From: Bathynomus jamesi
Lineage: Eukaryota; Arthropoda; Malacostraca; Isopoda; Cirolanidae
NCBI GenBank assembly: GCA_023014485.1
Contig: JAJOZX010009077.1
Span: 89,501-153,500 of the forward strand
Direction of reading: 5' to 3'
Length of the DNA: 64,000 bases
Part shown: one piece after another, positions 20,632-32,011 of the stretch
Numbering within the stretch: the stretch's first letter is position 1
Layout: every line of letters begins with the position of its first letter
The notes under the pieces: model-generated
What the model was told of the DNA's origin: nothing
Databases searched by the model: none
The model's input: only the letters and a program-made list of their open reading frames with translations
Position numbers and translations under genes: made by a program

Positions 20632-23600
20632 TTAGGGTGTGACCGTTGCCCTCCAAAAATCAAAAAAATGGTCCTACAATGCTGTTCAAAGGTTTAGTGT
20701 TGTGTATTTATCTAGGAAACACCCCTGTAAATTTTCTTGGAGATCGGTGCATGTTTGAGCTAGCACCGTCGTACCAGCAAGTATTGCTATTTCAGCTTAT
20801 GAACTTCATAAATAAGTGTGAAAATAGCACATTTTATCAGATTTTCATTTCCGGGTCTGGAACGCTGACCCACAAATTTTCCACGTATTATTTTATTGCA
20901 TTTAATTTCAATGATGCTCTTTTCTTTTCCCTTGACAGTGATTTGATGTTGTGAATAGAGAATTTAATCATGGATACATGGCAAGATGATGAGTATGTCA
21001 GAATGTTATTGGGCACCGTACCCCGAGAATAAGAAAAGGAAATAAAGGGCTGCAAACTGCCAACTAATAGGCAGGTCTTACTATGTCTGTTAGCAAACCT
21101 TCGGGATATGCATTGGGACCAGGCTTTATCTGCCACATTGACAATGTGTCTTTGCATTACCAGAAGGCAAATGTCCCAACCATTACAGGCAGGAACAATA
21201 TTGGCCGAGTGATTAAAACTTACTATGACAAAGACTACATGATGCTTATGAAAAAGAATGAGGATAGAAGACGGGCTGATGATCCTGGAATTATGAAGTT
21301 TAAATCAGAATTGAGCCTGACGATGAAATTTTATAAGAAACACAGTGTTGAAAGACATGGCAGCTGCGAAAAAGGGGAAAACTCAGGCCGAACAAGATGC
21401 CATCGATACTGACATACTCTTTATGAAAAGCATGCTAAGTGACAGAGTAGCTACCTACTCTTGGGTAAACAAAGTACTCACAGAAAAGGTTCAGAAGCGA
21501 CAGAAAAGGCAGATGCGAGAAGAGAAGCGACAAGAGAGAGAGCAATGTGATCATGCTGAGAATGTACAGGCTGATATTGATTCACCTATTAGCTCTGATG
21601 AGGACGATGACATTGATGAGGCCAGCACTGCTGAACCAGAGAGAAAACATCGGAGAACAGTGAAAGAGGGAGTTTCAATTTTTGTGCCCCATGATATTCT
21701 GAAGTCGGCAGAACTTGTTTCATGCAGTGTTCGAAACAACATCTCGCCGACCAGCTGAGTGCAATTGTGTACTCCCTTGTATCTGCATGTGGTGGAGATA
21801 CATCAAAGCTGAGTCTAAATGCAAGGACGGCCCACCGATATACCGAGCTTCCATCGTGTCAGAAATAAGTTTAAAAATCATGGATGAATGGCAACCATCA
21901 GACAAAGTACTGGTGCACTGGGATGGTAAGCTTATGGACACGCTGGATTCCAAAGGCACTGATGACCGCCTGCCCATTTTTGTGTCTGGTGTCAATGGCA
22001 CAAAGCTTCTTGGAGTCCCACCTCTTCCGCATTTGACTCAAAAGCTGGCCTGGTTCAAGGAGACTTGATATCAACAGCAACCAAACAACTTCTGGTCGAT
22101 TGGGAGTGTGAACAGAATGTCGTTGGTATGGTTTTCGACACAACTTCATCCAATACAGGTAAACCTATTTCAAACATCAGCGTGAATTTATCACGACATT
22201 AATACCAAAATACAGTGAATGATTTAACAGAAATCTGCAAAAAGCACGTGCCTGAAATGGTGGCCTTAAACTACAATTACATTTTTTTTTCAGGACAGAA
22301 AACAGCTGCTTGCGTCTCCCTCCAAAAGGAATTAGAGCGTGCCGTATTCTGGTGCGCCTGTCGCAGGCATGTGGGCGAAGTCATCCTAGGTGTTTGCTGG
22401 GATTGCTTGAAAGTGGAGGGCTCTTCAAGTCCAACATAATGGGTTTTCCAGAGGTGAGTCATAAGCTTTACAAAATACAAGGAAATTATTATCTAATGAA
22501 CAAATTTAGTGGAATTTCTTTTATTAGACTTATAAGATATACTAACACCAAGCAAATGATCGATCATATCAATCTTAATACCCCTAAAACAATATTATAG
22601 ATTAGTACGAAATACAATAATCCCAATAATTGCATTTCTAAGTTCAAGAACCATTTCTCTCAACTGGCGTACAATGAAAAAAAGAAATACTACTACCCCG
22701 CAATGCCTGGAGTGTTTGAGGAGTGCCAGCAGGAGATGGCTGACTTCTTCCGTGAATCTCTAGCCCAACCATTTACACGTGGCGACTACAAGGAGCTAGT
22801 AGAGCTTTGTCTGCTGCTTGTAACTAAAGGATCCGAGCCAGTGAACTTCACAAAGCAAGGTGGATGGCTAAACTGCTCTATACCCTCAAGATTGTTCTTT
22901 TGTCAGGCCAGATCAAAGAGCAGTTTCCCAAAGCCGAGGTTGTGACAAGTCAAATCAGCAAGTTAGAACGGTTTGCTGTGTTCACAGTCGCTGTTTATGT
23001 CCCATGGTGGATTGTTTGCCCGTTCCAGCAAGTGCGCCACTGAATGACTGAATTTGGTTGAAACCTTGGCTGAATTTGCCCTATATGACGCCACAATAGT
23101 TGACAAAGCACGTGTGGCACTCGGTAGACACACTTGGTACCTAACTGAGGAGTTGGCCCATTGGCTTTGTTCTCGTCCCAAGTACAAGAAAGACAAAAAG
23201 AGGAGATGAGGAAGGCCCTACTTTGCCATGAAGGCACTGAAGTTACTAAGAGAGTGGGGCTCAATCATGGGGGCTATGGAAAGCCATATCTTCCCCCTGT
23301 CCCAGAAAGTGGCACTGCCCTGGTGGACCTAATTGGGCCTGACTCAAGCCGGTTCTTCACCATTTTAGGCATGCCCTATCAGTTTCTCCACAGTCGCCAG
23401 TGAATGGGCGGATCATGACGACTACCTGAACATGAAACGGGTTGTGGACAAGCTTCAGGTCGTCAATGAGGCTGCAGAGCGTGGTGTAAAACTTTGCCAT
23501 GACTTTCTTAATGTTGCCAGGGATGAGGAGCGCTTTCAAGAAGTCCTTCAAGTAGTTGAAAATGACAGACTCCGCGTTCCTAATCAGCGCAAACGATCAT

Positions 23601-23962
23601 CTGTTCCGAACAGAAATCATGGTTTCTTGCTCTAGAGAAATAATACCTTGTTGAATATATGATAAAACCCCTTAATGTACCATGAGAGAATAAGAATGAT
23701 TAACTTTTTTGTGTTAGTGATAACAGCTTTTAATTAAGACAGGCAAATGATTTGTGTTAATATCCCTTATGATGGTTGTGTAATCTCATATATAGGCGCG
23801 TGTGCCGTATAAGCAAAATCGCTATTTTTCAAATTGCTGGTGCTCACTCGAATATGCATGAATCTTCAAAAAATTGCACGTGGGTATTTTTTATGTCAAT
23901 ATGCAACACCAGAATTTTGAACAGCATTGTAGGACAAAGTTGGGGCAACTGTCACACCCTAA
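20632..23962 (+). mobile_element. TTAGGG-ended element 2 (same unnamed family)
   Basis: TTAGGGTGTGACCGTTGCCC at 20632 and its inverse (...GGGGCAACTGTCACACCCTAA, ending 23962) are terminal repeats with one mismatch in about 20 bp. Both flanks are pure TA repeats, so the target duplication is ambiguous. The unit is 3331 bp, holds one gene in the plus orientation, and shares the first eight terminal bases with element 1. It is separated from element 1 by only ten bases of TA. Confidence 0.82.
21083..23635 (+). pseudogene. hAT-like transposase of unnamed family, element 2
   Basis: Same protein plan as element 1 but far diverged. The N-terminal part runs from the ATG at 21083 (FICHIDNVSLHYQKANVPTI, NNIGRVIKTYYDKDY), then a highly charged linker (KRQKRQMREEKRQEREQ, acidic SSDEDDDIDE). 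Core blocks are LVHWDGKLMDTL (about 21911), DRLPIFVSGVNGTKLLGVPPL (motifs DRLPIFVSG and KLLGVPPL), VFDTTSSNTG (about 22130), WCACRRHVGEV, KARWMAKLLYTLKIVLLSGQ (from about 22852) and VVNEAAERGVKL (about 23461). A 135-bp intron (22159-22293, GT...TTTTTTTTCAG) interrupts the codon after SNT; element 1 has none there. A second intron probably starts at 22456. Frameshifts near 21340, 21740, 22065, 22850 and 22955 or beyond make it non-functional as read. Confidence 0.7.
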
Positions 23963-23995
23963 TATATATATATATATATTATATATATATATATA

Positions 23996-24084
23996 CTCTT
24001 CTGGATAATTAAATCCACTATAGTCCGAATAAGTAATGGTAAATGACAATTCGGACTATAGTGGATTTAATTATCCCAGAAGAG
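23996..24084. repeat. Hairpin copy of the 43.7-46.2 kb repeat
   Basis: Arms 23996-24030 and 24049-24084 (ATTAAATCCACTATAGTCCG and inverse) flank an 18-base loop. The sequence is the same as a block of the tandem array at 43700-46165. It lies just outside the right end of element 2. Confidence 0.85.
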
Positions 24085-24147
24085 TTCCTTGTTCCATGCA
24101 CGGTTTGTGTATCATAAAAAACTCAGGGAACCATTCTGAGTTCATTC

Positions 24148-24183
<36 letters not shown>

Positions 24184-24341
24184 ATTTATTAATATTATTA
24201 AAAATTTTATTAAAAATTATTATTAAAAATTAATGACTGGTGTAATAAAATGATAATGTATGACCCAAAATATCTTTCAAATTTTACGTTCAGACTTTCT
24301 TCCTTTCAGGTGATGCCCCCTGTCACTCCATCTGACGTCTG

Positions 24342-25751
24342 ATGTCGAACAACATGTTGACCATGGCTGCGCCAAGTGAACGTCAACCTATGAGTGATTC
24401 ACTCGATAGCACAATTCCATTTCGGATCACTAATTGGAAACTTTGCTGTCTATGCTAAGAAAATCGGAATGATAAGTTGACATGCCCAGCTGAAAATGAG
24501 TATAAAAGTGTGTACAAAACATTGTCTGAAAATTCGACAGCATTTGATGTGATCAAAGAGTTGCCATTTCCTATAAATATTAGGCCTTTGGACGATGTTT
24601 CAGATATAGAAGGTACGTTGTTGAAGAATAAGGCTGTCATTCATAGAAACTGCAGGAGAAAATGTAATGGGCAAAAGCTTGATCGAGCAAAGAAACGGGC
24701 ATTACTGAAGTCAGAGTGTTCTAATGAGGAAGTTCCCAGTCCAAAAAAGACACGAAGTAGTTTTGTTTCATCTTTCAATCGTAAGCAGCCCCAGTGCATA
24801 TTGTGTGATACTGAAATGAAGGCAAACCTTATCAAAGAACCAACTGATGATATTGATATCACATTCAGAAACTTAGCCACAAAAATCAACAACTCCCAAC
24901 TGTTAGCAAGACTAGCTACTGCATCTGATATGCATGCCATGGGTGCATATTGCCATAAGACCTGCCACACAAAACTATACACCCTTACCCGTTCAGCTGA
25001 TCGACAAGCAGCATCAGTCAAATCTGAAACTTGTGGTAATAGTAGCAATCCACCAACATCTTTTGAAGCAATAGCGTTTGCTGAGTTAGCTGCTTATGTT
25101 AGCGAGTGTAAAGGACAAGTTCGCAAATTGAGGGAACTTTACAAGCTCTATGACGAAAGGTTGACATAATTGGGGCGTGCCAGCACATCCACACGCAATT
25201 CTACAAGACTGAAGGTGCGCTTGGTGGAAAAATTGCCAGGATTAGTTGATCAACCTGCAGGAAGAGACGTGTTGATTACGCATAGCGATACCGTTGGATC
25301 TGGGCTGTCTCATTCCAGCGAAACCACCTTGTGCGATGACGAGGCGATGATCCTCGTTAAAGCAGCAAATATACTGAGGAGGCACATCTTTGAGAATCCG
25401 CTAGAGGCTTTCTCAGGTTCGTTGGCGGACGACTGCTTCCTCAAATCTATCCCTCCTCCACTGTTTGCATTCATGAAAATGACATTGCTAGGCCGTAGTA
25501 TTAAGTCACAGAACTCCATTGAGGGTGCTAGGGCTAAAGTTGCGTGTACGTTGTATCACCTTATCATCCACAATACTATAAAGCGTGTTGTTAAGCCTAC
25601 CAGTAATGAGAAGCGTCATTCCAAAGAACGTGAAACACCCACACCCCTCTATGTTGGGTTGAAATTTTCAAACCAGGGTCGGTCAAAGCAGCTCATAAAT
25701 CACTTCTTATCTCTTGGCCGCACCCTGGAAACATACTTGACTATCGAATAA
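24342..25751 (+). pseudogene. Unnamed zinc-finger-like transposon protein, two in-frame stops
   Basis: One reading frame runs from the ATG at 24342 (or 24354) to 25751, about 469 codons, broken only by TAA at 24456-24458 and TAA at 25167-25169, with no frameshift. The N-terminus has a Cys cluster (LCCLC then the stop, and later LTCPAE) and AVIHRNCRRKC; a second cluster is QCILCDTEM with YCHKTCHTKLY, a probable zinc-binding unit. Then come AFAELAAYVSECKGQVRKL and, after the second stop, STRLKVRLVEKLPGL, and FMKMTLLGRSIKSQNSIEGA. I recognise the motifs as recurrent in unnamed invertebrate proteins that look transposon-derived, but cannot give a function. The C-terminus appears cut short at 25751. 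Each stop could have arisen by one CAA-to-TAA change. Confidence 0.6.
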
Positions 25752-25959
25752 TTATTGAATTTTCAGTCAGTTAGTGTGGCTAAAACGCGTTAATCTTTGA
25801 TTTGTCAGTATCGCTCTTATTCTCCATAAGTTCACACAGGTTACAGTTATAATTCAACTTTAAACCAAACAACCACAACTGCAACCGCGCGGTTGTGACT
25901 TTCTGACAACCACAACCGCGAAGCTATGAAATCTGACAGAAACGAGCCCAAGATCATCA

Positions 25960-26330
25960 AATTTGGCCCAGCCGTTTCAGAGATAGAGCGATATAGGTGT
26001 TTTAGGGTAAAAAATGATCTTGACAATGACTTATCATGTGACCTTGACCTCGAAACATCCCGAAACATAGATTGATCAGGCATCCTCAAAAGTATAAGAA
26101 ACGAGCCTAAGATCATCAAAATCGGCCCAGTAATTCCTAAGATATGGCATTTTATGGTTTTGGCTGTGGAATCGAGGCAGCCATTTTGAATTTGCTTAAA
26201 ATGGCCGCCAGAGTGAGGTCCCAGCGTGTCCCCACCCTGGAAATTTTTCCATATGGCTAAAGGTAACTTCATGCCAGATCTGAACGATTTTTGCATTAAT
26301 CCACCCCACTCTCCACAGCGTCTTGAGCGG
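25960..26330 (-). repeat. Inverted copy of the 6485-6725 dispersed repeat
   Basis: The complement of CCATAAAATGCCATATCTCA and of GGGGACACGCTGGGACCTCA is present here in the same order as at 6.5 kb, plus an extra internal duplication (GAGCCCAAGATCATCAAA and GAGCCTAAGATCATCAAA, 25945 and 26104). No gene. Confidence 0.8.
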
Positions 26331-28100
26331 ATTGAGGTCGAGACTTTGGCTGAGCCACCAACGGACACGATATTTCTTTTTCCTTAATCATGTCTTGATT
26401 AAAATACAAGTGTTCCGAATACGGAAATAACCATTTGAGTTATTCCCAATTCTCCGCTATTCCAACCCTCGTAGATGAGAAGTTTGCTCCAAGAACGAAT
26501 GTCCCTTAATCTCATCCTCTCATTTCCCATCCAAGTACAACCAAGATAATAAATCTTTCAGACTGTTTTAGTATTCCATCAGCATTAGTCTCATTTTTCC
26601 TCATTTCCCATTTGTCACGGAATCAAAGATATTAATTGTAATCATCTTGCATCCATCCGTCCACTTATGAATTCCATCGTATCATGCATGCACGATGGCT
26701 GAGATAGGATTAAATCCCTTGCATGTATTTTCAGATTACATTTATTTTCATATATTCCCAAATTGTAAATAGGAAACTATATATAGCTTATAAATATACT
26801 CATACATACTAAGTTGTGATTTTACTCCTACATACTAAGTTGTGTCTTGTACTATTTCTGTACTTTGCCTATGTACAGTACTCTCAATACTGTGATTATT
26901 ATCTCTCTCTGGACTGTATTCTTCTCGTACATTTCTACAATGACATATATCCCAATTTAGTTAACTTTAATATATTAATTACGAAGTAACGTATCGAATT
27001 AACGTATATTAAATAATTTAACTACCGTGACGTCATGAAGTAATCGTAACAAACCCTAAAAATGTATTCATTTCATATTTTCATACATTAAATAAAATCT
27101 TCATACTGCTGTATGTAGTATTCAATGTATATACAGTAGTAATTCCCCCACATATTATTACAGAACACGTCTAACTTATAAATGTTGTCGACAATGTTCG
27201 TTAGTCATGCGAATAAATTAATGTTCCTTTTTGAATGTTAAATTAGTATATTTATTCTTTACGTTATCATTATCATTTAACCATAACGTAAACTATTCTT
27301 TAAATACTTTTTGGTTATTCTTGAATTTATTCTGAACCAAATTCACTCGGAACTATTTTACTTCAATTATTATCTACTGTGTTTATTAATACTTGCCTAC
27401 TTGTGTTCACTTATAATATGTACAATGTACATAGCCCGTTACGGATAATATGTGTATTTCATGCATTCATACATGTCTGTTTCGTGATTACGTACATGTG
27501 AATATCTCTACTGCATCGTTCGCCTACCTAATTTCGGATGCTGAACTGTTTTCTTTGCCAAGCCTCGCGCTTCTGTATACGTAAGCCTCCGAATTCCTCA
27601 GACTTAACAGAACTTAGCATCATCTCCCCTCAAACTCTCTCTCTCTCACTCTCTCTCTCTCTCGCTTCTGCCTCAAATCCATAACATTATTTTGTTTTGT
27701 TATCTATGTTATTGTGCTGTGTTACTCGTTCGTTATCCGTCTACGTCACATAGTTCTTCTCCCTGTTGTCATTCATTGATACTTATTATTTCTATCCAAC
27801 AATTATTCAAATCCTGTTACTCATGTGTTACGTTATCATAATTGTTCATGTAATTTCGATGGAAAATACTGTATATCACTGTATGTTAGCCTTCTTTCCC
27901 CTACGTCGTCACATTATTATGTTATACGTTATCTTTCTTGTGTGTTTTGTGCTTAATTCATTTTTCCTTCTATTCAGCAAAAATTAAGTCTTAGAATAAT
28001 TGTCACCATAGTTAACGAATGTATAATGCCATATTTGGCCGACATCTTCTTGTACATTGGTGATTCAAGAGCTCCTTCGATATAAGCATAATACCCGATG
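26331..28100. other. 1.77 kb AT-rich, no feature supported
   Basis: No protein-like reading frame, no repeat ends. A CT-rich microsatellite lies at about 27640-27664. A 73-codon open frame at 27766 is hydrophobic but has no recognisable homology and sits in AT-rich sequence. Confidence 0.5.
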
Positions 28101-28108
28101 CTCTTCAC

Positions 28109-28946
28109 CAGGGCCGGATTAAGACCTTTAGAGGCCCTAAGCACTTAAAAGATTTTGGTGCCCCATATATATGTAATTCAAAATATAAACAAAAATAAAC
28201 CATAAAATAAAATTTTATATTTTGAAATGAAACAAAACTTACAGTAAGATGGAAAATAATGTTTATTTTTGTATACTTCCACTTCATTTATATTTGAAAA
28301 GTTTTCTCCTACTTTTTTTAATTGCAAAGTCTTTGATCAGATCCTCAAAACTAATCTTACGTAACACATCTGCTTCTATACTTAGTAGAGATAAGGCATC
28401 CAGCCTGCCTTGTTGCATAGTTGTTCTGTTGGTATTTTTAATATACTTCAACTGAGAAAATGAACGCTCAGCTGAGCAATTTGTGACCATTAATGTTAAA
28501 AATATACGAAAGGCAATTTCTACATTTGGGAAGGCACACTCAATATTGTCTTCTACAATTATTTTATAAAGTCAGCATGACTGAATCTTGTTTTTACATT
28601 TACTATAGCACACGAAAATATTTAATCTATATGTATTTTTAATATGGCGCTCAAAGATTGATATAAACAAAATAATAACGCAAAGCGTAAAGTGTGTGAT
28701 TACAACGAAATATATTTATTCTCTCAAAAGGGTTGTTGTTCACTACAAATTCAAACAATGAAAAAAAATAAATACTATATATGAATATATATAATTCAGT
28801 TTTCAACAGCTTATAGGCTATAAGCCGCGATTATAATAGTATAATAAATCCATGGTAAATCCGACAATGGAAAATTTCTGTGGTGCCCCCCTTCCCTTGA
28901 TGCCCTAAGCACGGGCTTATTTTGCTTAATGGTTAATCCGGCCCTG
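28109..28946 (-). mobile_element. hAT element remnant with 8-bp target duplication
   Basis: Termini CAGGGCCGGATTAAG and CTTAATGGTTAATCCGGCCCTG are inverted, and CTCTTCAC occurs exactly at both flanks (28101-28108 and 28947-28954), the 8-bp duplication of hAT insertions. It is 838 bp and keeps only the last part of the transposase. Confidence 0.92.
28284..28490 (-). pseudogene. hAT transposase, C-terminal dimerisation region
   Basis: About 68 residues on the minus strand, including NCSAERSFSQLKYIKNTNRT and ALSLLSIEADVLRKISFEDL, match the C-terminal hATC dimerisation domain of hAT transposases (the AERSFS and LSIE-type motifs), in the branch that also gave rise to ZMYM-like host proteins. The catalytic core has been deleted from the element. 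Confidence 0.85.
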
Positions 28947-29319
28947 CTCTTCACGTTATCTGCACCAAAATGATGCCTGAAATGCAAAAGAAACTAATTA
29001 CAAAGTTACAAAGTACCTTCGCTCATCAAATTTATGATGATACATAAATGGTTCATTTACTTTCGCGTGACCTCCTTTTCACAATTGAGCGAACTAAGTT
29101 TTCTGTATGCGGTTATATTTCCGCAAACTATTTTCGAATGGTAAGATAGTGTTGCAAGATCAGGGCCGGTCCAAGGGTTTTTGGCGCTCTAGGGGCGAAC
29201 TATGACTTTGGCGTCCCCACCACATTCAATATAGAGAAAAATGTGAAGGCTAGAATGAAATTTTACCTTTATTTACTTGGCATTCGAAATGAACAATTTA
29301 AAAATAAAAATAGATATTT

Positions 29320-30120
29320 TTATTGATTTTTTCTACTTTTCATTAATCCTAACACAATTATAACACAACATTTGAAACTTTGTTTTTCATACTTTTGCTT
29401 TCGCAAATGGGCAGTAAGTTGTTTGAGACAAAGTTTTGAAGCTATTTCGGGTTCTATCGAGATGGTGGCCAATCCAACAAGTCTCTCTTGCAGCATGGAA
29501 GAACGAAGGTATGTCTTTATCAATTTTAACTTTGAAATTCTACGCTCCCCACTAGCAACAGAAACTGGAAGAGTCAAGAGAATTCGAGGAGCAATGAAGA
29601 TGTTGGGAAAGCTGTCTGTGAGTCTTGTTCAGAAATAAACTTCAGTACATCTTGAAGTGTAAGACGCCTTGGAAGTCGTCGTGAAATAGCCTTCAGTTCA
29701 CTGCACAAATCTACTGCATCAATATTTTCTGAATTTCCATGTTGTAATGCCGTCTCTAGTTTCAAGCAATGTTCTAATATCTATTTTGAAGTCTTATTTT
29801 GCAAACTTTGCACATCGGTGAGGAAACCAAATATTGAATCAAGCTGCTGTATCTACTCAAATCCTAGATCATAGATCTTTCCAAGCTCATATCGAAGAGG
29901 CTTCAAGGCATCAATTCGACTCTCCCATCTTGTTTGACTCAATGGTTTCAGAGTTAGAGAACGCACATGGTCACGAAGAACTTCCCAACGGCGTACTGAA
30001 CTTGAAAAACAAAAAATATGCGTTGCACCAGGTCAAAGAAACTACTTGCCTCCAAACAACATCTAGCAGCATCATTGACAACCAAATTCAGAGAATGTCT
30101 TGCAAGCAGAAATGGGCAGT
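29320..30120 (-). pseudogene. hAT transposase, C-terminal half (outer element)
   Basis: Read on the minus strand in several frames: HSLNLVVNDAARCCLEASSF (the C/x-x-H-x-L-N-L block of hAT catalytic cores, with the Cys replaced in this copy), then a Leu-rich middle (29574-29765), and the C-terminal TLPVSVASGERRISKLKLIK and MLQERLVGLATISIEPEIA (hATC domain, 29320-29577). Frameshifts separate these parts, and the N-terminal half is absent. The inner hAT inserted just before the HSLNL codons. Confidence 0.82.
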
Positions 30121-30363
30121 AATGTATTTGATAAATACTTAAATACGTATTTAAATACAATTTGTATTTAAATACTGTATTTATAAATACATCTCGTTAG
30201 GTATTTAAATGCGTATTTAAATACATTATTATGGGTGTATTTTGTAATTATAAATACATATTTTCAAATATATTTTTTAAATACATTTGCGGAAAATTAG
30301 TTTACGTTTTGAGTAACTCCTTGAAATTCTTTTATTGCGACTTGTGGCAACTTCTCCGCCGCA

Positions 30364-30675
30364 GTGACGTCGCTGGAGACGCTTAAAACGAAGATGCTGA
30401 AATACTGCAATCCTCTTCTTGCTGCAGTAACTCGGGGTTTCAAGACTAGATTTTTTCACTATTTGAATCTTGAACTCAGAGTTAATGATGCAGTTTTCGC
30501 AGCAGTCTCTCATCCCTTCTCCAAGTTCAGATGGGTTGGCTTGAAAAAGAGTTGGGATTACCAGACCATGACAGCAACTGTTCGTGATAAGCTCATCAAT
30601 GTGGTCAAAGATATAACCAACGATATGAAAGAAGGCTGACCTCTCTTCTTGGAAAATGATGATGAGTATTTTCAC
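30364..30675 (+). pseudogene. hAT transposase fragment before the LINE
   Basis: Reads MLKYCNPLLAAVTRGFKTRF, VNDAVFAAVSHPFSKFRWVG and VRDKLINVVKDI, the segment of hAT transposases between the catalytic core and the dimerisation domain, including the FRW motif. A TGA follows KEG near 30639, but the same frame continues as DDEYFHFD to the LINE junction. The N-terminal part of the protein is missing. Confidence 0.78.
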
Positions 30676-31324
30676 TTTGATTAAACACTATCAGTGATCA
30701 GTCTTTCCTTGTGAACAGACGTGTTTTATCGAGTGTCAAGTGTTATCAATTGAATAAGTGGTTTTCGTTGAAGTGTTTTAAAAAAAAAAGTGTTCCGTGC
30801 ATTCTTAACTAAATTACTTCGTGCTACTAATCATTCATAAACGAATATATTTCATTTATTGACGTTATTCAGTACTATATTATTTGATCAAACCAAGGCT
30901 ACTGCCTTGTTTGTTTTTCAAATCAATCAGAAAACGTGCAGTCATAAGGTTGAAATTCCCTTGGTTTGCCTTTGTTGTTTTTCAAATCTATCAGAAACGT
31001 GGTTTCTTAAGGTTCATTTTTCCTTCACACACTACCTGACCTCCAAAAAGGTCACCTACCGTGGGAAAAAAAGGATTAAGTCAGTAAACAGCGACCAGAT
31101 AAGTTTCATTTAATACTTTTTCTTTAACATTTCTTTCGTCGGCAGCTTAATTATATATTCATTTAGCATAAATTGTGTTACAAGAACCTGTTTCTGCGTT
31201 TCAAGAACAATTTTGCGGGTTTTCGCAGGTGACGGCACAATAAGCACGCGGTAGACCTACGTTGTAATTTATTAATTTCCAAACGCTCGTTTTGTTTTTT
31301 TTTGTTTTTTAACTAATTAAAAGC

Positions 31325-32009
31325 ATGGCACCCCCGTCAAGTACTTGCAGTCGCTGTGAAGGGAAATTTGCCGCTTACGCGTTTACAATGGCTAATAATA
31401 ATGAACAATTAGTTTGCAGGTGGTGCTCAAGCATGGAAGTCCTGAGGAACGAATTAGACCGTGAGAGGGAGGCCAGGGTGAGGCTTCAAGAAAGCGTGAT
31501 GCTTCTGATGGCAAAATTGGATTCCCTTGAGACTCCAGTTACGACCCCCCATGCCTCAGTTTCTACTAATAATATAAATAGTATTAATAGCCCTCTCTCT
31601 TCCCCTAGTTCCCAACCCTTCGTTCGAGTGCGAAATGGAGCCCCATTGCGAAAAGCAAAGACTTGTCTACCAGTAATAACAAGCAATAAGTTTTCTGTTT
31701 TAGGTTTCGAAGATGCTGATGAAACGGAAATACGACTCGTTGGCGATTCCATTGTTCGAGGGCAGCTCGAGGAATTCTGTGGGAGAAACCCTCGTCGTAG
31801 GCGCCGTTACTGCTACCCTGGTGCAAGGGTGGAGGATATAACTAATAGTGTTGACCATTTTACAGACGGTACCGCCGAGGACACAACGTATGTTATTCAT
31901 GTCGGTACTAATAACGTTTTAAATTCTAGATCGGAAGAACTGCTGGCTAGGTACAGGGACTTAATAGAGCGACTAAAGGAGAAAACTAATAAGATTGTCT
32001 TAACAGGTA
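31325..32009 (+). pseudogene. LINE ORF1, 5' part (zinc motif, coiled coil, esterase start)
   Basis: From the ATG at 31325 the protein begins with two Cys pairs (CSRCEGKF and CRWC), continues with a charged helical stretch (MEVLRNELDREREARVRLQE, probable coiled coil) and a Ser/Pro-rich linker, then enters a GDSL/SGNH esterase fold: VGDSIVRG carries block I with the nucleophile Ser, and IHVGTNNV carries block III. Such esterases are known in ORF1 proteins of CR1-type LINEs, where ORF1p binds RNA. The Tc1 element interrupts the frame directly after VLTGI; the frame continues at 33403. Confidence 0.82.
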
Positions 32010-32011
32010 TA

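Noticed and set aside
26700..28000. Search for a host gene in the emptiest AT-rich stretch
   Set aside because: No frame above about 75 codons with protein-like content and no splice-linked exons could be found.
31486..31900. Three minus-strand frames opposite LINE ORF1
   Set aside because: Antisense shadows; the plus strand shows the esterase and zinc motifs.
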